From Leuctra nigra (lineage: Eukaryota; Arthropoda; Insecta; Plecoptera; Leuctridae), in assembly GCA_934045905.1 (NCBI GenBank), contig OW203762.1, forward strand, positions 47,579,411 to 47,643,410: a stretch of DNA of 64,000 nt. The letters are read 5' to 3'. The notes beneath the pieces are model-generated. The model was not told the origin of the DNA. It saw nothing but the letters and a program-made list of their open reading frames with translations, and searched no databases. Every line of letters begins with the position of its first letter. Positions within the stretch are counted from its first letter, which is position 1. This document shows, piece after piece, positions 33,002 to 46,100 of the stretch. A program made the translations under genes and the position numbers.

Positions 33002-36000
33002 TCAAGCAAGTTCATCACTGTATTTGGCGTTTTGAATTTCAATTTGTCCGTAATCCTCTGTCAACAAACTCTGCCAATCCTGCAAAATACAAGAAAAAAC
33101 ATGTCAGTATCAGATTTAAACTTAAGACCAACGTTTACCGCTGATCTTTCCACAAATTCTCTTGCACAGTAAAAACTGTTACTATAGATGTATAATATTA
33201 CAAGTGTCACGTACCATGAGCAGCTGCTCGACAGCTGGAGTATCACATCTTACACACTGGAATTGTCCGACGCCGTCTCGATCCAATGTGCATTCACAGG
33301 TTTGACACTTGGCCGGCCGAGCACTCTGTGCAACTCTCCTCGACCAAACGTCGATGAACTTCTTGGCGGTGACGAGCTGCTTCCTCAAGTCGGTGGCTCG
33401 ATCAAGGTTGAACACCGTGCCGTTGGTTTCGAATGCAAGCGGAGAGCAGTGGTCCTTCGGTAAGATCACCTGGAATAACCACGTGATATCAGTTGCAATA
33501 TTTTCAGGAGCAATGGTGGGAAGATGATGAGAGCTGTAGTGCATTGCTGGAGAAAAGATAGGAGGAAGAAGAGGGAGAAGAAGAAGATATTGAAGATTGA
33601 ATGTGAATGATTGAATGATTGAATTGATGTATTGAATGTGTTGCATTAAATTGTACACTAAAATAAATGTGAAAATTTAGTGGAAGTAAAACATACCTGT
33701 CTATATTATATGAACAATTGGCTCAAAATATGAGCATCCAAGTATAACCTACAAGAGTTACACAAGTGACAATCGAGTTAAAGTTTAAACCTCTATTATG
33801 CATATCTATCGATTAAAATCATCTAAAAAAGTATTGGCCATCCTATTTGTTTGGGTCCTTCAAAGACAAACATACATATAGTGCTAAAGATTAAAGCACT
33901 CTTGTGAAATGTAATGTAATACTAATCAAATAAATGACCATACCTCCTTGAGCAGACTCTTGCTAGGCGCGATGCTCTTCACATTGCGCGCTGTGTATGC
34001 GCCACTAAGGTCGGCGCCGAACACCTTGGCCCTGCCTTGGGTGGCGCTGCGAAGTTGGATCACGTTAGGTTGCAACAGATGGAATGTCACTGCGTTCTCG
34101 TTGAGCGTGGAGAGAACGCCGGCGAGGTCAAGTGATGACTCGCATGCGCCACACTGCACCAGGATCACGTTCTTGGAAGCTCCGATGCGGAATGCCAGGC
34201 GTGAGGCGAACAAGATGGCGTCCTGGGTGGCGCGGGCGGAAGGCATGTCGCTCATTGGCAGGCTGCAGAACCAAGATGTGAATTTACCATCAAAATTATT
34301 TATATTATGTGTTTCATTATGAAAGATTAAGTTTGCTTCCTTACCATAAAAGAAAAACACGAAATACAAAATCTATATTTATATTCATTTGATAGGTAGG
34401 TATGTAATACTAATACATAAAACAGTGTTACCTAGCTGCTAGATAAGCAATCCAAGTTTAATTCATGATAATTAATATGTTTTCTCCACGAGTACGAAAA
34501 GCAAATTTAATATTTCCGTTATATAGAATTTACGCATTAAAAAAAACAAGATAAAATTTAATTTTGATTTTAAGTTCTGCTGTGCGACACCTAGTACTTG
34601 GCTAAATTTAAAAAAAAATCATACAAACTCAAGACTCAAGAGGAAATATTCCCACAACAAAAGACAAATACCAACATAAAATGCCCTTCTTAGATATTAT
34701 TCATGCATTTCGAAAAGGGAAATATCCTGCATTCTCACTCTTGCAAAGCCTTTTCGATGCTCCTCGCGCTCGTCCAGATGTCTCCTTTGGCCGTGCGCGA
34801 GTGAGGCGGCAGATCCGCTCCGAACGAGACCACGGAGAATCTGTTGTCCTCCAGACCGAGCTGCATCATGGCCAGGTCAAGCTTGTCGGCCATCTTGCCC
34901 AGGTTCACCCCGCTCATGCACTCGGCATTCTCCACGACGAACACCACGTCGGCAGACCCGACGGAGTCGTCCAGAGAGATCGAGTCGCCTCCCAGCAAGG
35001 TCGAACCATCGGGGACGGAACATTGCACTGAAGCAAGAGAAGTCACTAAATATTTGGTCTAGGTATTAAATGACTCTGGATTGAATGCAATTTGAAATCA
35101 AATGTTGTCAGAATGTTGGAAATTTGTTAAAATAAATTCCAAAATAAAAAAAAACAATTCCCTGGCATTTTACAATCAAGAAGTAATACAGAATTAAACT
35201 GACAATCTCATCAAACTTTTGGAAGAGTCATATCATATCATGAATTTCAAAGAATTGTAGTGTAGGTAGGAACTTTCACAGTTCCAATTTGTACCTAATT
35301 ATATTATTATATTACAAATAAACACTTCATAAAATATAGCGTCCCACATCTGCCACCATTTGTAGTTCTGAAAAAACAATTTAGGTATTTTATTATAGCA
35401 GTTCCAGTTTATTCCAGGCTACTGAACCCCTAGAATGTAGAAATATATCCAAAATATTGGCTAAAATGGTACAAAATGATAGCCAATTGATTGGCCTCAC
35501 CAAGACTGGCCTTGTTTTACATCACTTTACACTTACCACTGTTTATTCAGAGACAGGAGCTGAACTGAATATTATGTTGCATTTTGGAAATTCAATGTAT
35601 TTAATGTTGACTTGATTGGAAGAAACTGGAACTACTATTTTCAAATGTGTTTTTCAATACTACAATTGGTGGCACATGTGGGACGCTATATTATTATGAA
35701 GGTTTTTTATTTGTAATAATAATAATATGCTTATGCCTACAAGATACCTTGTGTTTTGTTGCTTGCATTTGTTGCAATAATGCAATCATCACGGCTATGA
35801 GTGTCATCATATAGATTGTACTAACCACAGTCACTAGGAAGTTCCACTACAACTCCAGCCTTGTCGCACTCGAGAGCGTACGCAATGGCCGGCACGCAAG
35901 TCTCCCCGCTGGCGAGGCACATCTCTAAGAACGCTTGCGGCTGCACGGTGGCGAAGCAACCGGCTAGCGGAGAGTCCGGGGCAGTGAAGACGGCTTCGCA

Positions 36001-37127
36001 TGACTCGGAGTCGACCTGCGGCGTCGTGGTGTTGGCGACACTGCACTGCTTCGATGAACCCACTCTCCAGCTCGATGTAAACCTGTTCATCAACTCAGTT
36101 ATTGCAAATACGCAGGCATTTTACAGATCCATTTGTTCATTTTATCATTTTTAACATACTCAATTAATCAGTAGTAGGTTGAGTCGAAGTCAGATTTTTA
36201 TTTAATTATCAAAGAATATAAACTTTACAAACTTTTATTTACATATCGCATTACTACTCTTTAAGTACAGTGTATTGATCTCAACCCATATCCAAATTCC
36301 GTCAGTTTTCTAAAAAGTTTTGATTACTCAATATTTTGTTAATTTAAAATACAGAATTATCTCTCAAAAATGTAAATATTTTTTAAAATTTGCTACGGAA
36401 TGTGCTTGAGAAACGAGGTAATCAATATGGAGTGTTCTCTGAAAGGGAAAACCATCGTGATTACCTCTCCAAGTCTGAGGTCACCTCTCCACTCGGCATC
36501 TGGAAGTCGTTAGCCAGCTCGTTGTCAAAGCTGCCCATCAATCCTCCCGTCTTGCCGAAGTACCAACCCGATAGCTTGACGGCACAGATGTCATGATGCA
36601 AGTTGCATTCCACCGCCATCAGGTTCTCATTCTCGACGAGAAGCCGGTTTCCGTTGAGCGAGATGGACACTGCATTACCAACCGTTGTCGGAAGCTCGGT
36701 CTTGATTCCGTCCACTGTGATGCGGTGGTTGGCACCAATGTGGATGTGGTGGCCTTCACTCAGAATCGTCAAGGATTTCCTAGCCGGCTTTCCATCCTGC
36801 AAACCATTCCACATGAGAGCAGATGTATACAAATATGTTAGTTAATCTTATCCTAGCAAATTGCAAATCCAGAGAGTTGCTGTCTGATAAATTGCTCCGT
36901 TTGAGTGATGTCAACTGACCTCTGTGTGGTGGTTGAGAATGACGGAAAACTTGTTGTCAACAAGATCGGCAGTCAGTAAGTAGCTGCAGTCTCCTGAGAA
37001 TGTGTAGAACCGGTTGTCGAAGGTCACAAACTGCTGGCCGCCCACAACGAGAGCTGTCGCTCCGAACGGAGGGAGGAACTGGCCGTTGAGGATGTCAGGA
37101 GAAACATTCGTCATCAGCGAATTCAGT
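33002..37127 (-). CDS. vWD, C8-like, vWA-like and C-terminal exons of the giant apolipoprotein
   Basis: Exons, 5' to 3': 36920-37127, 36465-36796, 35826-36082, 34739-35027, 33944-34262, 33215-33469 and 33002-33079. The first two encode a vWD domain (QFVTFDNRFYTFSGDCSYLL, then KTGGLMGSFDNELANDF, the GxxGxxD/N-type core). The third is C8-like, with regularly spaced Cys (SPLAGCF, FLEMCL, CVPAIAYALEC). The next two look like a diverged vWA fold (ADVVFVVE, FSVVSFGADLP, RIGASKNVILVQC). The sixth ends in a CxxCxC cluster (KCQTCECTLDRDG). The last exon adds 25 residues and stops at TGA. The order matches the C-terminus of insect apolipophorins as I remember it. Confidence 0.92.
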
Positions 37128-40100
37128 CTGAGGGCAAACACATTTTTCAACACTCTTTTCCAAGCCACGTCAATTCGGCAGAAAGTAACACCAATTATAA
37201 AGCAATCTTTTCGATGTCCCCGTTCTATACTGTAACATATAGAAAAATCTGCAAAAAATTAAATAATGTATCACTGGATTCAGAATTTCAAGCTCTAACC
37301 CAGTGGTACTCAACCTTTTTGACTTGCGGGCCAAAAATATAAATTTGCTTTTGTTGGCGGGCCGCACTATTTTTAAAAGTACAATAATGTTCACATTGGG
37401 TTCATTCCAGGCGCGTAGAAACAACTCTTATCGGGGGGGGGGGGGGGGGGGGGGGGGGGGAACCCGTCAGACTTAGCCCTGCAGTTTTTTTTTTTAGAAT
37501 TTAACAATTTAAAATTGATTCTGGGTCTCTAAAATACAAAAACTGAAGCAAACTGTCCTACAATTGTTGCCCGCAGGGCGTTTTATAATTATTATTAAGA
37601 TTTGGAACGTTGGAACAATTGGTCAGGCATTTAGCACCATAGCAGTCTGCTTCCTACGTGCCTGCTTCATTCAGTGTCTTGTTTATAAGGAAACGAATTG
37701 AACAATGTTTCACACGCCAAAACAATTCACTCTTTAAAAATTTTCGGAATTGGTAAAAAGCTTAATTTTCGTTGCAACAAGTATGAAGTTATGTTTAGCT
37801 TTCGTTGCATTTTCAGCCCGATGATTGGATAATAAAATAACGACTCTCACATTTCTCTCAAATGAAACGAGAAATCATTATTTTTTTAAATATTATTTTC
37901 ACAGTACACATTTTGTGAATAAGTAGGTATTTGAAACATCAACTAGGGGGCCACAAAAATTCGTCCCGTGGGCCGCATGCGGCCCGCGGGCCGCAGGTTG
38001 AGTACCACTGCTCAAACCAGTTATGTACAAATACAATATCTCTAGTTTCACTGACATCCAAAAGATCGCGTGTACCTAAATAATGCGGTAACATGCAATT
38101 AAAAAATTTATAAAAATTTATAAAATAATATTTAATATTAATTGATTCTTAAAACTAATATTTGTGAGATGTCATAGTTTAGAACTGGGGCATCATTTGT
38201 TTTATTGCAAATTGGGTTATTTCTCTTAGCAAACTCATCTCCTTGATATAAGATGAATATAAAACAACATACTTTTATTTTCATTTTACATAACATTCTA
38301 AATGTGTTTTTGTGTGGCGCTTAAGAGTATCCTCCGTCTACATTGGGAAGTGCTTACCTCTTGAGCTTGCCGACGCTGGGGTTGGCCAGATAGTCCGGAA
38401 ATGTAAGCTGGGAATACTTGGGCATCTGGAAGAAGCTCTCCCACTCGACTGGCAACTGCTGACTGATCTCGATGAGTCCCGGTCGAACGATCATGATAGC
38501 CTGATCAAGGTTTTGCTTCGTGTCTTTGTCTACGCTTCGGAGAAGACGCACCAGAATCTGGTCCAAGTTGACCACCAGAGTGTTGATGTTGTGACGCAGT
38601 TGCTCGGTGATCTTCAGATAGTGCCACATCCAGGTTGCCTGAGATCATTCATACATGTTACTTCACTGAACGCCACATTACACCCATACTACCAACATTA
38701 CAAAACATTCTAAAACACAGACAGATTCAAGCTGACCAGCATGCACTGCGCCTACCGAGCAAGCGCATAGACTGCCAGTGTCCTACAAATGAATCTTGTA
38801 CCTTCTGGTAAAGAGTGTTGGCAAGCTGCTTGGCTTGGATCACCGCAGGGACGTTGTCCATCTTCTCCATGTGACCAGTGAGTGCCTCGCGAGCAGAGTC
38901 AATGTATTCCCTGTAGTCCGCGATCATTCGCTGGAAGTCTTCAATCAGGATGTCCCCAACGCTGAAACATTAGAGTACGGACGTCAACACAAACACAGTA
39001 GTAAAGTCGCTTGCATTCTTCTTCTTCATTGTATTAAAAACCATGTCGAGACTATGAAATGTTGGATTGACTCACATGTTGAGATACAAGACGAAGTCGT
39101 CGACATACTTCTGCACACGGAACTCTTCCAGCCAGCTCGAGTACTTGTTGTAAATCTCCACCAACTCTCTCACTTCCTTCACACTCATCACTGTTCCGTA
39201 CACCGTCTCTTGCAGTTCTGCCAACATAACTTCAGTTGTCATACATCTTGTTACAATAGTCAACTCCAGCAATAGCATTCACAAAAAAATGTTCCCACAA
39301 CAAACAAAACATCTATAAATTGTAATTTGTAACAGAAATGTAGTAGCCTACAAATATTTAATACAGAAGAATAATTTGACAAATAAAAAAAATAAAAACA
39401 TGTTTTAAAAGCACTTCTATTCAACACTTTTCTCTTAATATTTTATAAAAGACTCTACATTAATCATGGGAATAATAATATTTAAATTTCCATCTGTTTG
39501 CTGCTGTTTGTTAAAACCACTAGAATGTTTTGACAACTATAAAAATCTGTTTAATGTTTGTATCTCTTCACCTGTGAAGCTTCTCTCGATGGCCACCAGA
39601 CTGTCGTAGAGCAGCATGGTGCAGTGTTGCCAGCTCGCCACATAGGACTGGGCAACTCGAGAGAACTTCTCCACCAACTTAGCCGAGTAGACGTCGAGAT
39701 CGACTGACATCTGGTCGAGCAGAAGGTCGGTTTGAGCGAGAGATTCCCTGGCCGCGATCAGGAGGGATCGGACGGAGGAGCGAAGCAGTTGGCTCGAGCG
39801 GTTTAACTCCTTCATGGCGGCGGCAGTGTGCTTCCATGCGGTCGACATCATTGGCTACAACAAACACATAGCAGTTCAATCAAACACTCTGCTTATTTTA
39901 GATTTTATACAGGTATACAAGTACCCCTAGATTGAACCCTAAGTAAACAATTGTACCTATAAATAAAATAACAAGGCATTCATAATTTAATTATGTAATT
40001 TGCAGTCTTGTATAGTACATCAATAATAGAACCCCCTAAACTGCATCACTTTCTTCTTACCCTGATCTCACTGCAGAAGACTCGGAGTGGTGTGAAGTCA

Positions 40101-43100
40101 AGAGAGAGCGTGTCGGCAAGAGCCACAAGGAAGAACTTAACTGAAGTCAGTGCCATGCCGGTCGCCTCTATCCCCTGCCTCACGAGGCACGACGCTTTCT
40201 CTTGCAAGTACCAACTGCAACCAGAATTCTTATTCACTGTCTCTGAACATGTGCTAAGCATTCAATTTTATACCTACCTACATCAGTACAGAAATTCTTG
40301 ATACTAAAATTGAAATGGCTATCATAAGTCTATTATGTTAAACAAAACAAAATTAATTGTCATATCATTTTCATAGCTAATAAACTAAATCAATATATTC
40401 CAAATAATCTTGATGCCTTCTAACTACATAGTTACCTACTACCAAACCAAATGAATTTCAAGAAAATTAAAACTGAAGTTCATTGATGTAACTACATTAA
40501 TAATTTTGAGAAGCTCTCAAAATATTCCAACAAGCAAAAAAAACTCAAGAAAATGAATATTTTCATATTACAATGTGATGTGGTATAAATTTCACAAGTC
40601 ACATGCCATGAAGTGCAATGAGAGTGAACTCACACAGAATTACTGATGAACCTGTGAATGTCCTGCATGTAGAAGTCATTCCTCTCCCACATTTCTCCGC
40701 CGAGTTCTCCAATCTCCTGGAAGTCCTCTGCTATCAAGTTAGCCTCGACTTGACTGTAGGGCATGACGTCCGCAGTAGATCTGCCAACAGCTTCTGCGAC
40801 TAGCTCCAGTCGCTGCATGAAGTCCTCATCCAAGAGATTGGCAAAGTCTCCGACAATGTTCTGAGCAACCAGAGCGATGTCGGAATATTCCTGTGAAAAG
40901 CAATAAGTGAGGTATGAATTTCAAAATCTCATAGGATAATAATTAATAAGAAGTTACTCATTGATGTGGTTGGGTATCTGTGTAGTAGAAAACCCCTTGC
41001 CCCTGAAATGAACATTCCTAACTCACATACTTAAAGATTTGCATTGTTGCTCTCAAATCCCAAATAAAAGGCAACAAAGTTGAATCAATTTTGAATAAGA
41101 ATGACCTGAATGTGCTGTACCTGCAGGACTGTACGACGCATATCCTCAAGAACGCCCAGCTTCCAGGCGACTCTGGTCCAGAGCAGCCGACTCGTGTTGA
41201 GTCTCAAGGTCGCCTCTGCATCGACCGTGGGTGCGCCGTTGAGCTGGTGGTGCACGCTGGCGGCGAGGTGGCGCGACGTGGGCATGCCCGCGCTGGCGAC
41301 ATACCTTCGTCCCGCGCCATAGCTTGCCTCCACCTCCACGCCCATCTCCTCTGCATTCAGGCGAGCCTCGACGCTCAGCGGAGACTTCTGGTTCATTCCC
41401 ACGCTCAAGGTCACTCCACGGAAGCCGTTGTCCTTGGCCCACATGGATGCGTTGAGAGCCAGGAGATTCTCCGTCGTGCGGACTGACATCTCGATGTCCG
41501 CGTGTCGGACTTGCATGGAGACTTCCAGAATTTGTTGATGTTTGTTAGAGTCAAGATAAGACAGACTTGCTCGGCCCGAGGTGGATTCAGGTTGATGAGA
41601 ACAAACAAGTACGAGGCTCTGATCCAGGTTGGAGGCAAGGTGGCGAGTAATGAGTTGCATCTGATCACCACTGGATGTGTATCCCAAGACAAGATTGTCT
41701 GCCTCCACAGATGAGTATTCCAAGGTCATCTGTAGTGATCTCGGCTGATGCGGAATGAAGGGATACACGTTCTTGTGCTCGAATGCAAGAACCAAGTCAT
41801 GTTTGAGAGCGGAGTGCTGTAAACGAAGCTCGGAAGTGATGCCGTTGCACTGCATTGAGACACCCAGCTTCTTGCTGCGATCGCTCGCTGCGTCCCACAG
41901 CAGCTGCACGGCGCCATCTCTGATGTCGGTCTCGATGTTCACGCGAGATGTGATCTCGAACGAGCGGAACGGCAAGTCCACGCGAGCCAGGGCACTGAGC
42001 GAGTTGGGTGACGCTTGACCCAACATGAACCGGTATCCAAGAGTCTGCTCAAAGTCCCAGCTCACCTGAGCAGAATAATCCTGCAATGATGGAGTCAACC
42101 GACAAGATGCGTTCAATGACACTTCCCTCGAAGGAACTTTTACAACGACGGAGACCTGGCCTTCTCTGGTCATGAAAATGCCACCTCCAAATGTTGATGC
42201 CTGCGCGTAGTTCAAGTTCCAGCATATTTCTGTCCTCACTTTGATGTCTGCGTCACACATCCACAGATATTTCAAGGACACCGGTCTCCATGGGTTTCTA
42301 GCGGTGAGTGTTGTGAGGCCCTCTTCATCTACATCAACATTCAGATGATACAATTCTTCCGAGTTGTAAATGCCATTTGATTCAATCAGTAGAGTGGATG
42401 AGAAAACATGGTGAACAGACAAATTAAGATTCTTCGCAAATTCAAATGGCGTCTCAAGCTCCAGTCTCACTACATTATCTTGGAAATATCTTCCGATGTC
42501 AGTCAACTGCAGGTGAATTTTCTGGTTATTAATTTGTGCTTTGATTTGCCCCTTAGATTCTGCATTCTTTACGGCTGCCTCCACCAGCAATGATGCCTCA
42601 TTTTGATTGTAGCGGCCAGTGACAACCGCACGGTAATTTGTGCCATCAAATTTGTTTCCAATCATGAGCGAAGCCACCTTGAAGTCTCGGAATATCGGAG
42701 CTTGCACCAAAGTTAATAAAGTCAAGTTGCAATGGTTCTTGTAGCGGAAGTCAAAATCAATGATCCAGTCTTCTTCGAGTCCTGGGAAACCCAGAGTGAT
42801 GAGAGCTTTCTTGTGATCGTTGAAGGCAAAGTGAACGCCAGCCAAATAGCGACTGAATGGAGTGTTCAGTTGGATGCGGAACAACACTTTTCCAGGCTCA
42901 TTGACCACAGAGTGACGTAATTCAATCCGCTTGTCATTCCACTCCACGAAGTTGACAAAATCATCTCCGTCTTTCAAACTTCTCTGTCTCTTGAGTTGCA
43001 GACGATAGTTCCTGAACAACGGGATCGGAGTACTCACAAATAATTCCAGCGTTGGGATTGGACCATATTCCACTTTGATTCCAGAATTGAACTCGAGAGC

Positions 43101-46100
43101 TTGATAACTGGCGCCAAGCTTCATCTTCAAATGATCCGAGTCGCTGACAAATTTAGCTTCAACACTGAAGTTAAGGACTTTCGTTATGTCAACAAGCAAT
43201 ATCAGGTCAAAGTTGTTGCTAAACTCAAGTGGAATCTGGACAGTGGCTTTAAGTAATCGATAGTCTTGAAACGGAGTGACGATTGTGGCCGAGCCGTAGA
43301 CACTTGATGGCGTACGAAGGAAAGCAAGAGAGATCTGTGCTTCTGTTCCGTAGATCGAAGTGACGAGGGTTTCAAATGAAACTAACGACACTTCATCAGA
43401 GACTTGGTATGCCCCACTCAAATGTATTGAGTTGACAAAGCTTAAATATGGTGCTTCAAAGTCGAGACTGGCGCTGTGTTCCTGGGACTTGTAGCTAGCA
43501 TCAAATGAGACAAACTTCTTCTTTCCCAGACTCATTGAGGCTGCAACTGCGCTGCTGGAGACTGCGAGCTGGACCTGCACGGATTTCTGTGGAAGCTTGG
43601 GACTGTGCAAGGTCAGCTGGATGTCAACGGGCCACACTCGGCTAAAGTTCAATGAGGCAGAGTGTTGGGTGCCGTGTATCTCCACAGATGCGCCGCCTTG
43701 GACGTTCACACTGGTCGGAATGATTGCTACGTCCAGGCGCAAGATACGGGATGAAGATAGAGTCACATCCAGAATTAGAGCTTTGAGGTTGTCCTTGTTG
43801 GTCAGCTCGACAGAAGCTGTGTTAGTCTTGGAGCCCGAAGTAAACTTCACAGTTGCCTTCACGTCGACGTTGTTATTCTCGTATTCAACTTGAAGGGACA
43901 TTATCTTGGACTTGAGTGAAGGTGAATTGATGGCTACGTTTCCTTTCAGCTTATTTGTTTGTAAAACAACGTCATACACCAGCTGATGTTCTTGTCCTCC
44001 ATACTCTACTCTCACTAACCCAGAGTTGGCATCGTGCTTGATCTCCATGATCAACTTGTCGATCAGGTTGATCTCCAGTCTTTCCCAGTTCCTCTGCAAC
44101 ACAAATGTGACTTCTCGTTCTCCGATGACGGGGCCTGTGGCTCGGGCAGTCACGAGCCAGTCTGTCTTGTGGTCGACTACGAGCGATGCGCTGCGAGTTC
44201 GTTGTCCGTTGTCATAGCGAGCCTCAACAAAGTACTGCTGTTCAAGGTAACTGGCGCTGAACCGCACAGTGCGGACCAATGGACCAAATAGAAGTGGAAC
44301 ATCAACATCCAAGCGGGTGGAGATGGCTCCAGCAGTCTTTAAAAGAGAAGCAGACACAGTGCCGAAAATCCTCCCACTCTTCAAGGTGACCGAACCGTGG
44401 ACATCGGGATTGAAGTCCGTTGAAAACTGGACATCAAGGCGTGTCTGTGGAATGGCAAAGAAGGGAGCACTGAGGTCCATAGACCCTGTCAAAACTTTGT
44501 CTGAATGTTTGTAGCTGGCAGTTATCTTGTTGTTGTTGATATAAGCCTCTGCATCCACTTCGCTGGACTTCACGCTCTTGAAAGACCCGCCCAGGATAAT
44601 GTTTGTCTTCATGATCGGCAAGTCTAAGTCTAAACCAACTTTGAGGACATTGTCAACTAGAGCGTAGTTTGCGCCGACTTTGTATGAAACATTGGGCAGA
44701 TTAACTTCCAGAAGGAGTTCTTTGAAGGATTTCTGTTTCAGGCTTGCAACTGCGGTGATGGGAACAATGTCGTAGAACGGAATATCAATGTTGAGCTTTG
44801 CGACAAGGTTCGTGTCATCGGAGGTGTCTATTTCCCCAGCGATATTAATATCCAATCCTTGATAAGTCATCATCAGATGCCCGCTGGCTTTCTCTTGTCC
44901 AGCTGCTACAGCCATTCGGCCCACAACAACTTGTTTCAAATCATGAGTAGCTTCGTAAGTCACGTCTATGTTGAAAGGTCCCAAGGTCATGGAGCCATCC
45001 AGATCAATCTTCACAGCATTCCAAACGACCTTGCTCACAACTTTGTGAATTCCTTCTTCGAGTTTGATCTTGTTGGACAATTCCAATGTGCGGAGATCAT
45101 CGAACGGAGTGGATATTTCAAGAGAGTAATCGCTTATGCCAAAATGTAAAACAAGTTTGATCTGATCAGTTGGATTCCACTGGGTCTTCAGGTTCAACAA
45201 AGCATCATCCATATTCAGGTCAAAGGCGACTTCCATCAATTCTAGAGACTTGACGAAAGGTGCGCTGAGTTTTCCTTTGAGGAACATTGTTGGTTCTTCC
45301 AACTGGAAGGAGCCTTCGAAGTCACAAGTTCTTCCATCAACTCCCACATTGACAAGAATGTAATTCTTGTCGTGCTTCACATTAACAGTGGCTTCCTCGA
45401 TCTGGAAGTATGGAGTCTGCAACATGAGCTGTCCAATGACTGAGTTGGGAGCGTAGTCGATGGAATAATGCGTCCGGTAGCTGGCGTCATTGAAACGTAG
45501 CGATAGAGACCCGGTCTCAGACAAATATCCTGATTTTTCCACTTGTACTTTAACGTCCACAAGTTTAACTATGTCGAATGGAGTGCCGATATGAAGGTCT
45601 CCAGTGATTCCCTCTCGGCTGACTTTTCCCTCGGCTCTAGCTCGCAAAACACTATCCCCGGCAGATATCTGCAGATGCAACTTCTTCAGTGGCTGTTGCC
45701 AGTTGTACCCAGTCTTGATGACAAAGCTTCGTTCTCCGTTGATAGAAGACTCAAGCTCGATCTCGCGCTTCAAAGTCTCAGACACATGGCGGAGAGTGCC
45801 GGATATTTCAGCAGTTGCGTCTCCTCTCCGAAGAATCATTCTGACGCTGTGACTCGGCTCATGTTCATAGACACCCGAGAGAGCTACGTCTTCAGTCCAT
45901 GAGGATGTAAAGAAGACTTCCGTGAGAATGGTCTTCGCAGTCTTCGTGTCAATGCTAGCTTGTAGCTTGGCTTTCTTTAAGCCAACGCTTGCCTCGAGAA
46001 GAGCTTCGTAAGTCGGTCCTTCCAGCTTCACCTCATATTCCACTCGCATCGTTTCAAACCACTTCAGAGGATACTCAATACTGGCGCTCATGGAACTAGC

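Noticed and set aside
33188..33527. Plus-strand frames opposite the C-terminal apolipoprotein exons
   Set aside because: The minus strand encodes conserved Cys-rich apolipophorin sequence with matching splice phases.
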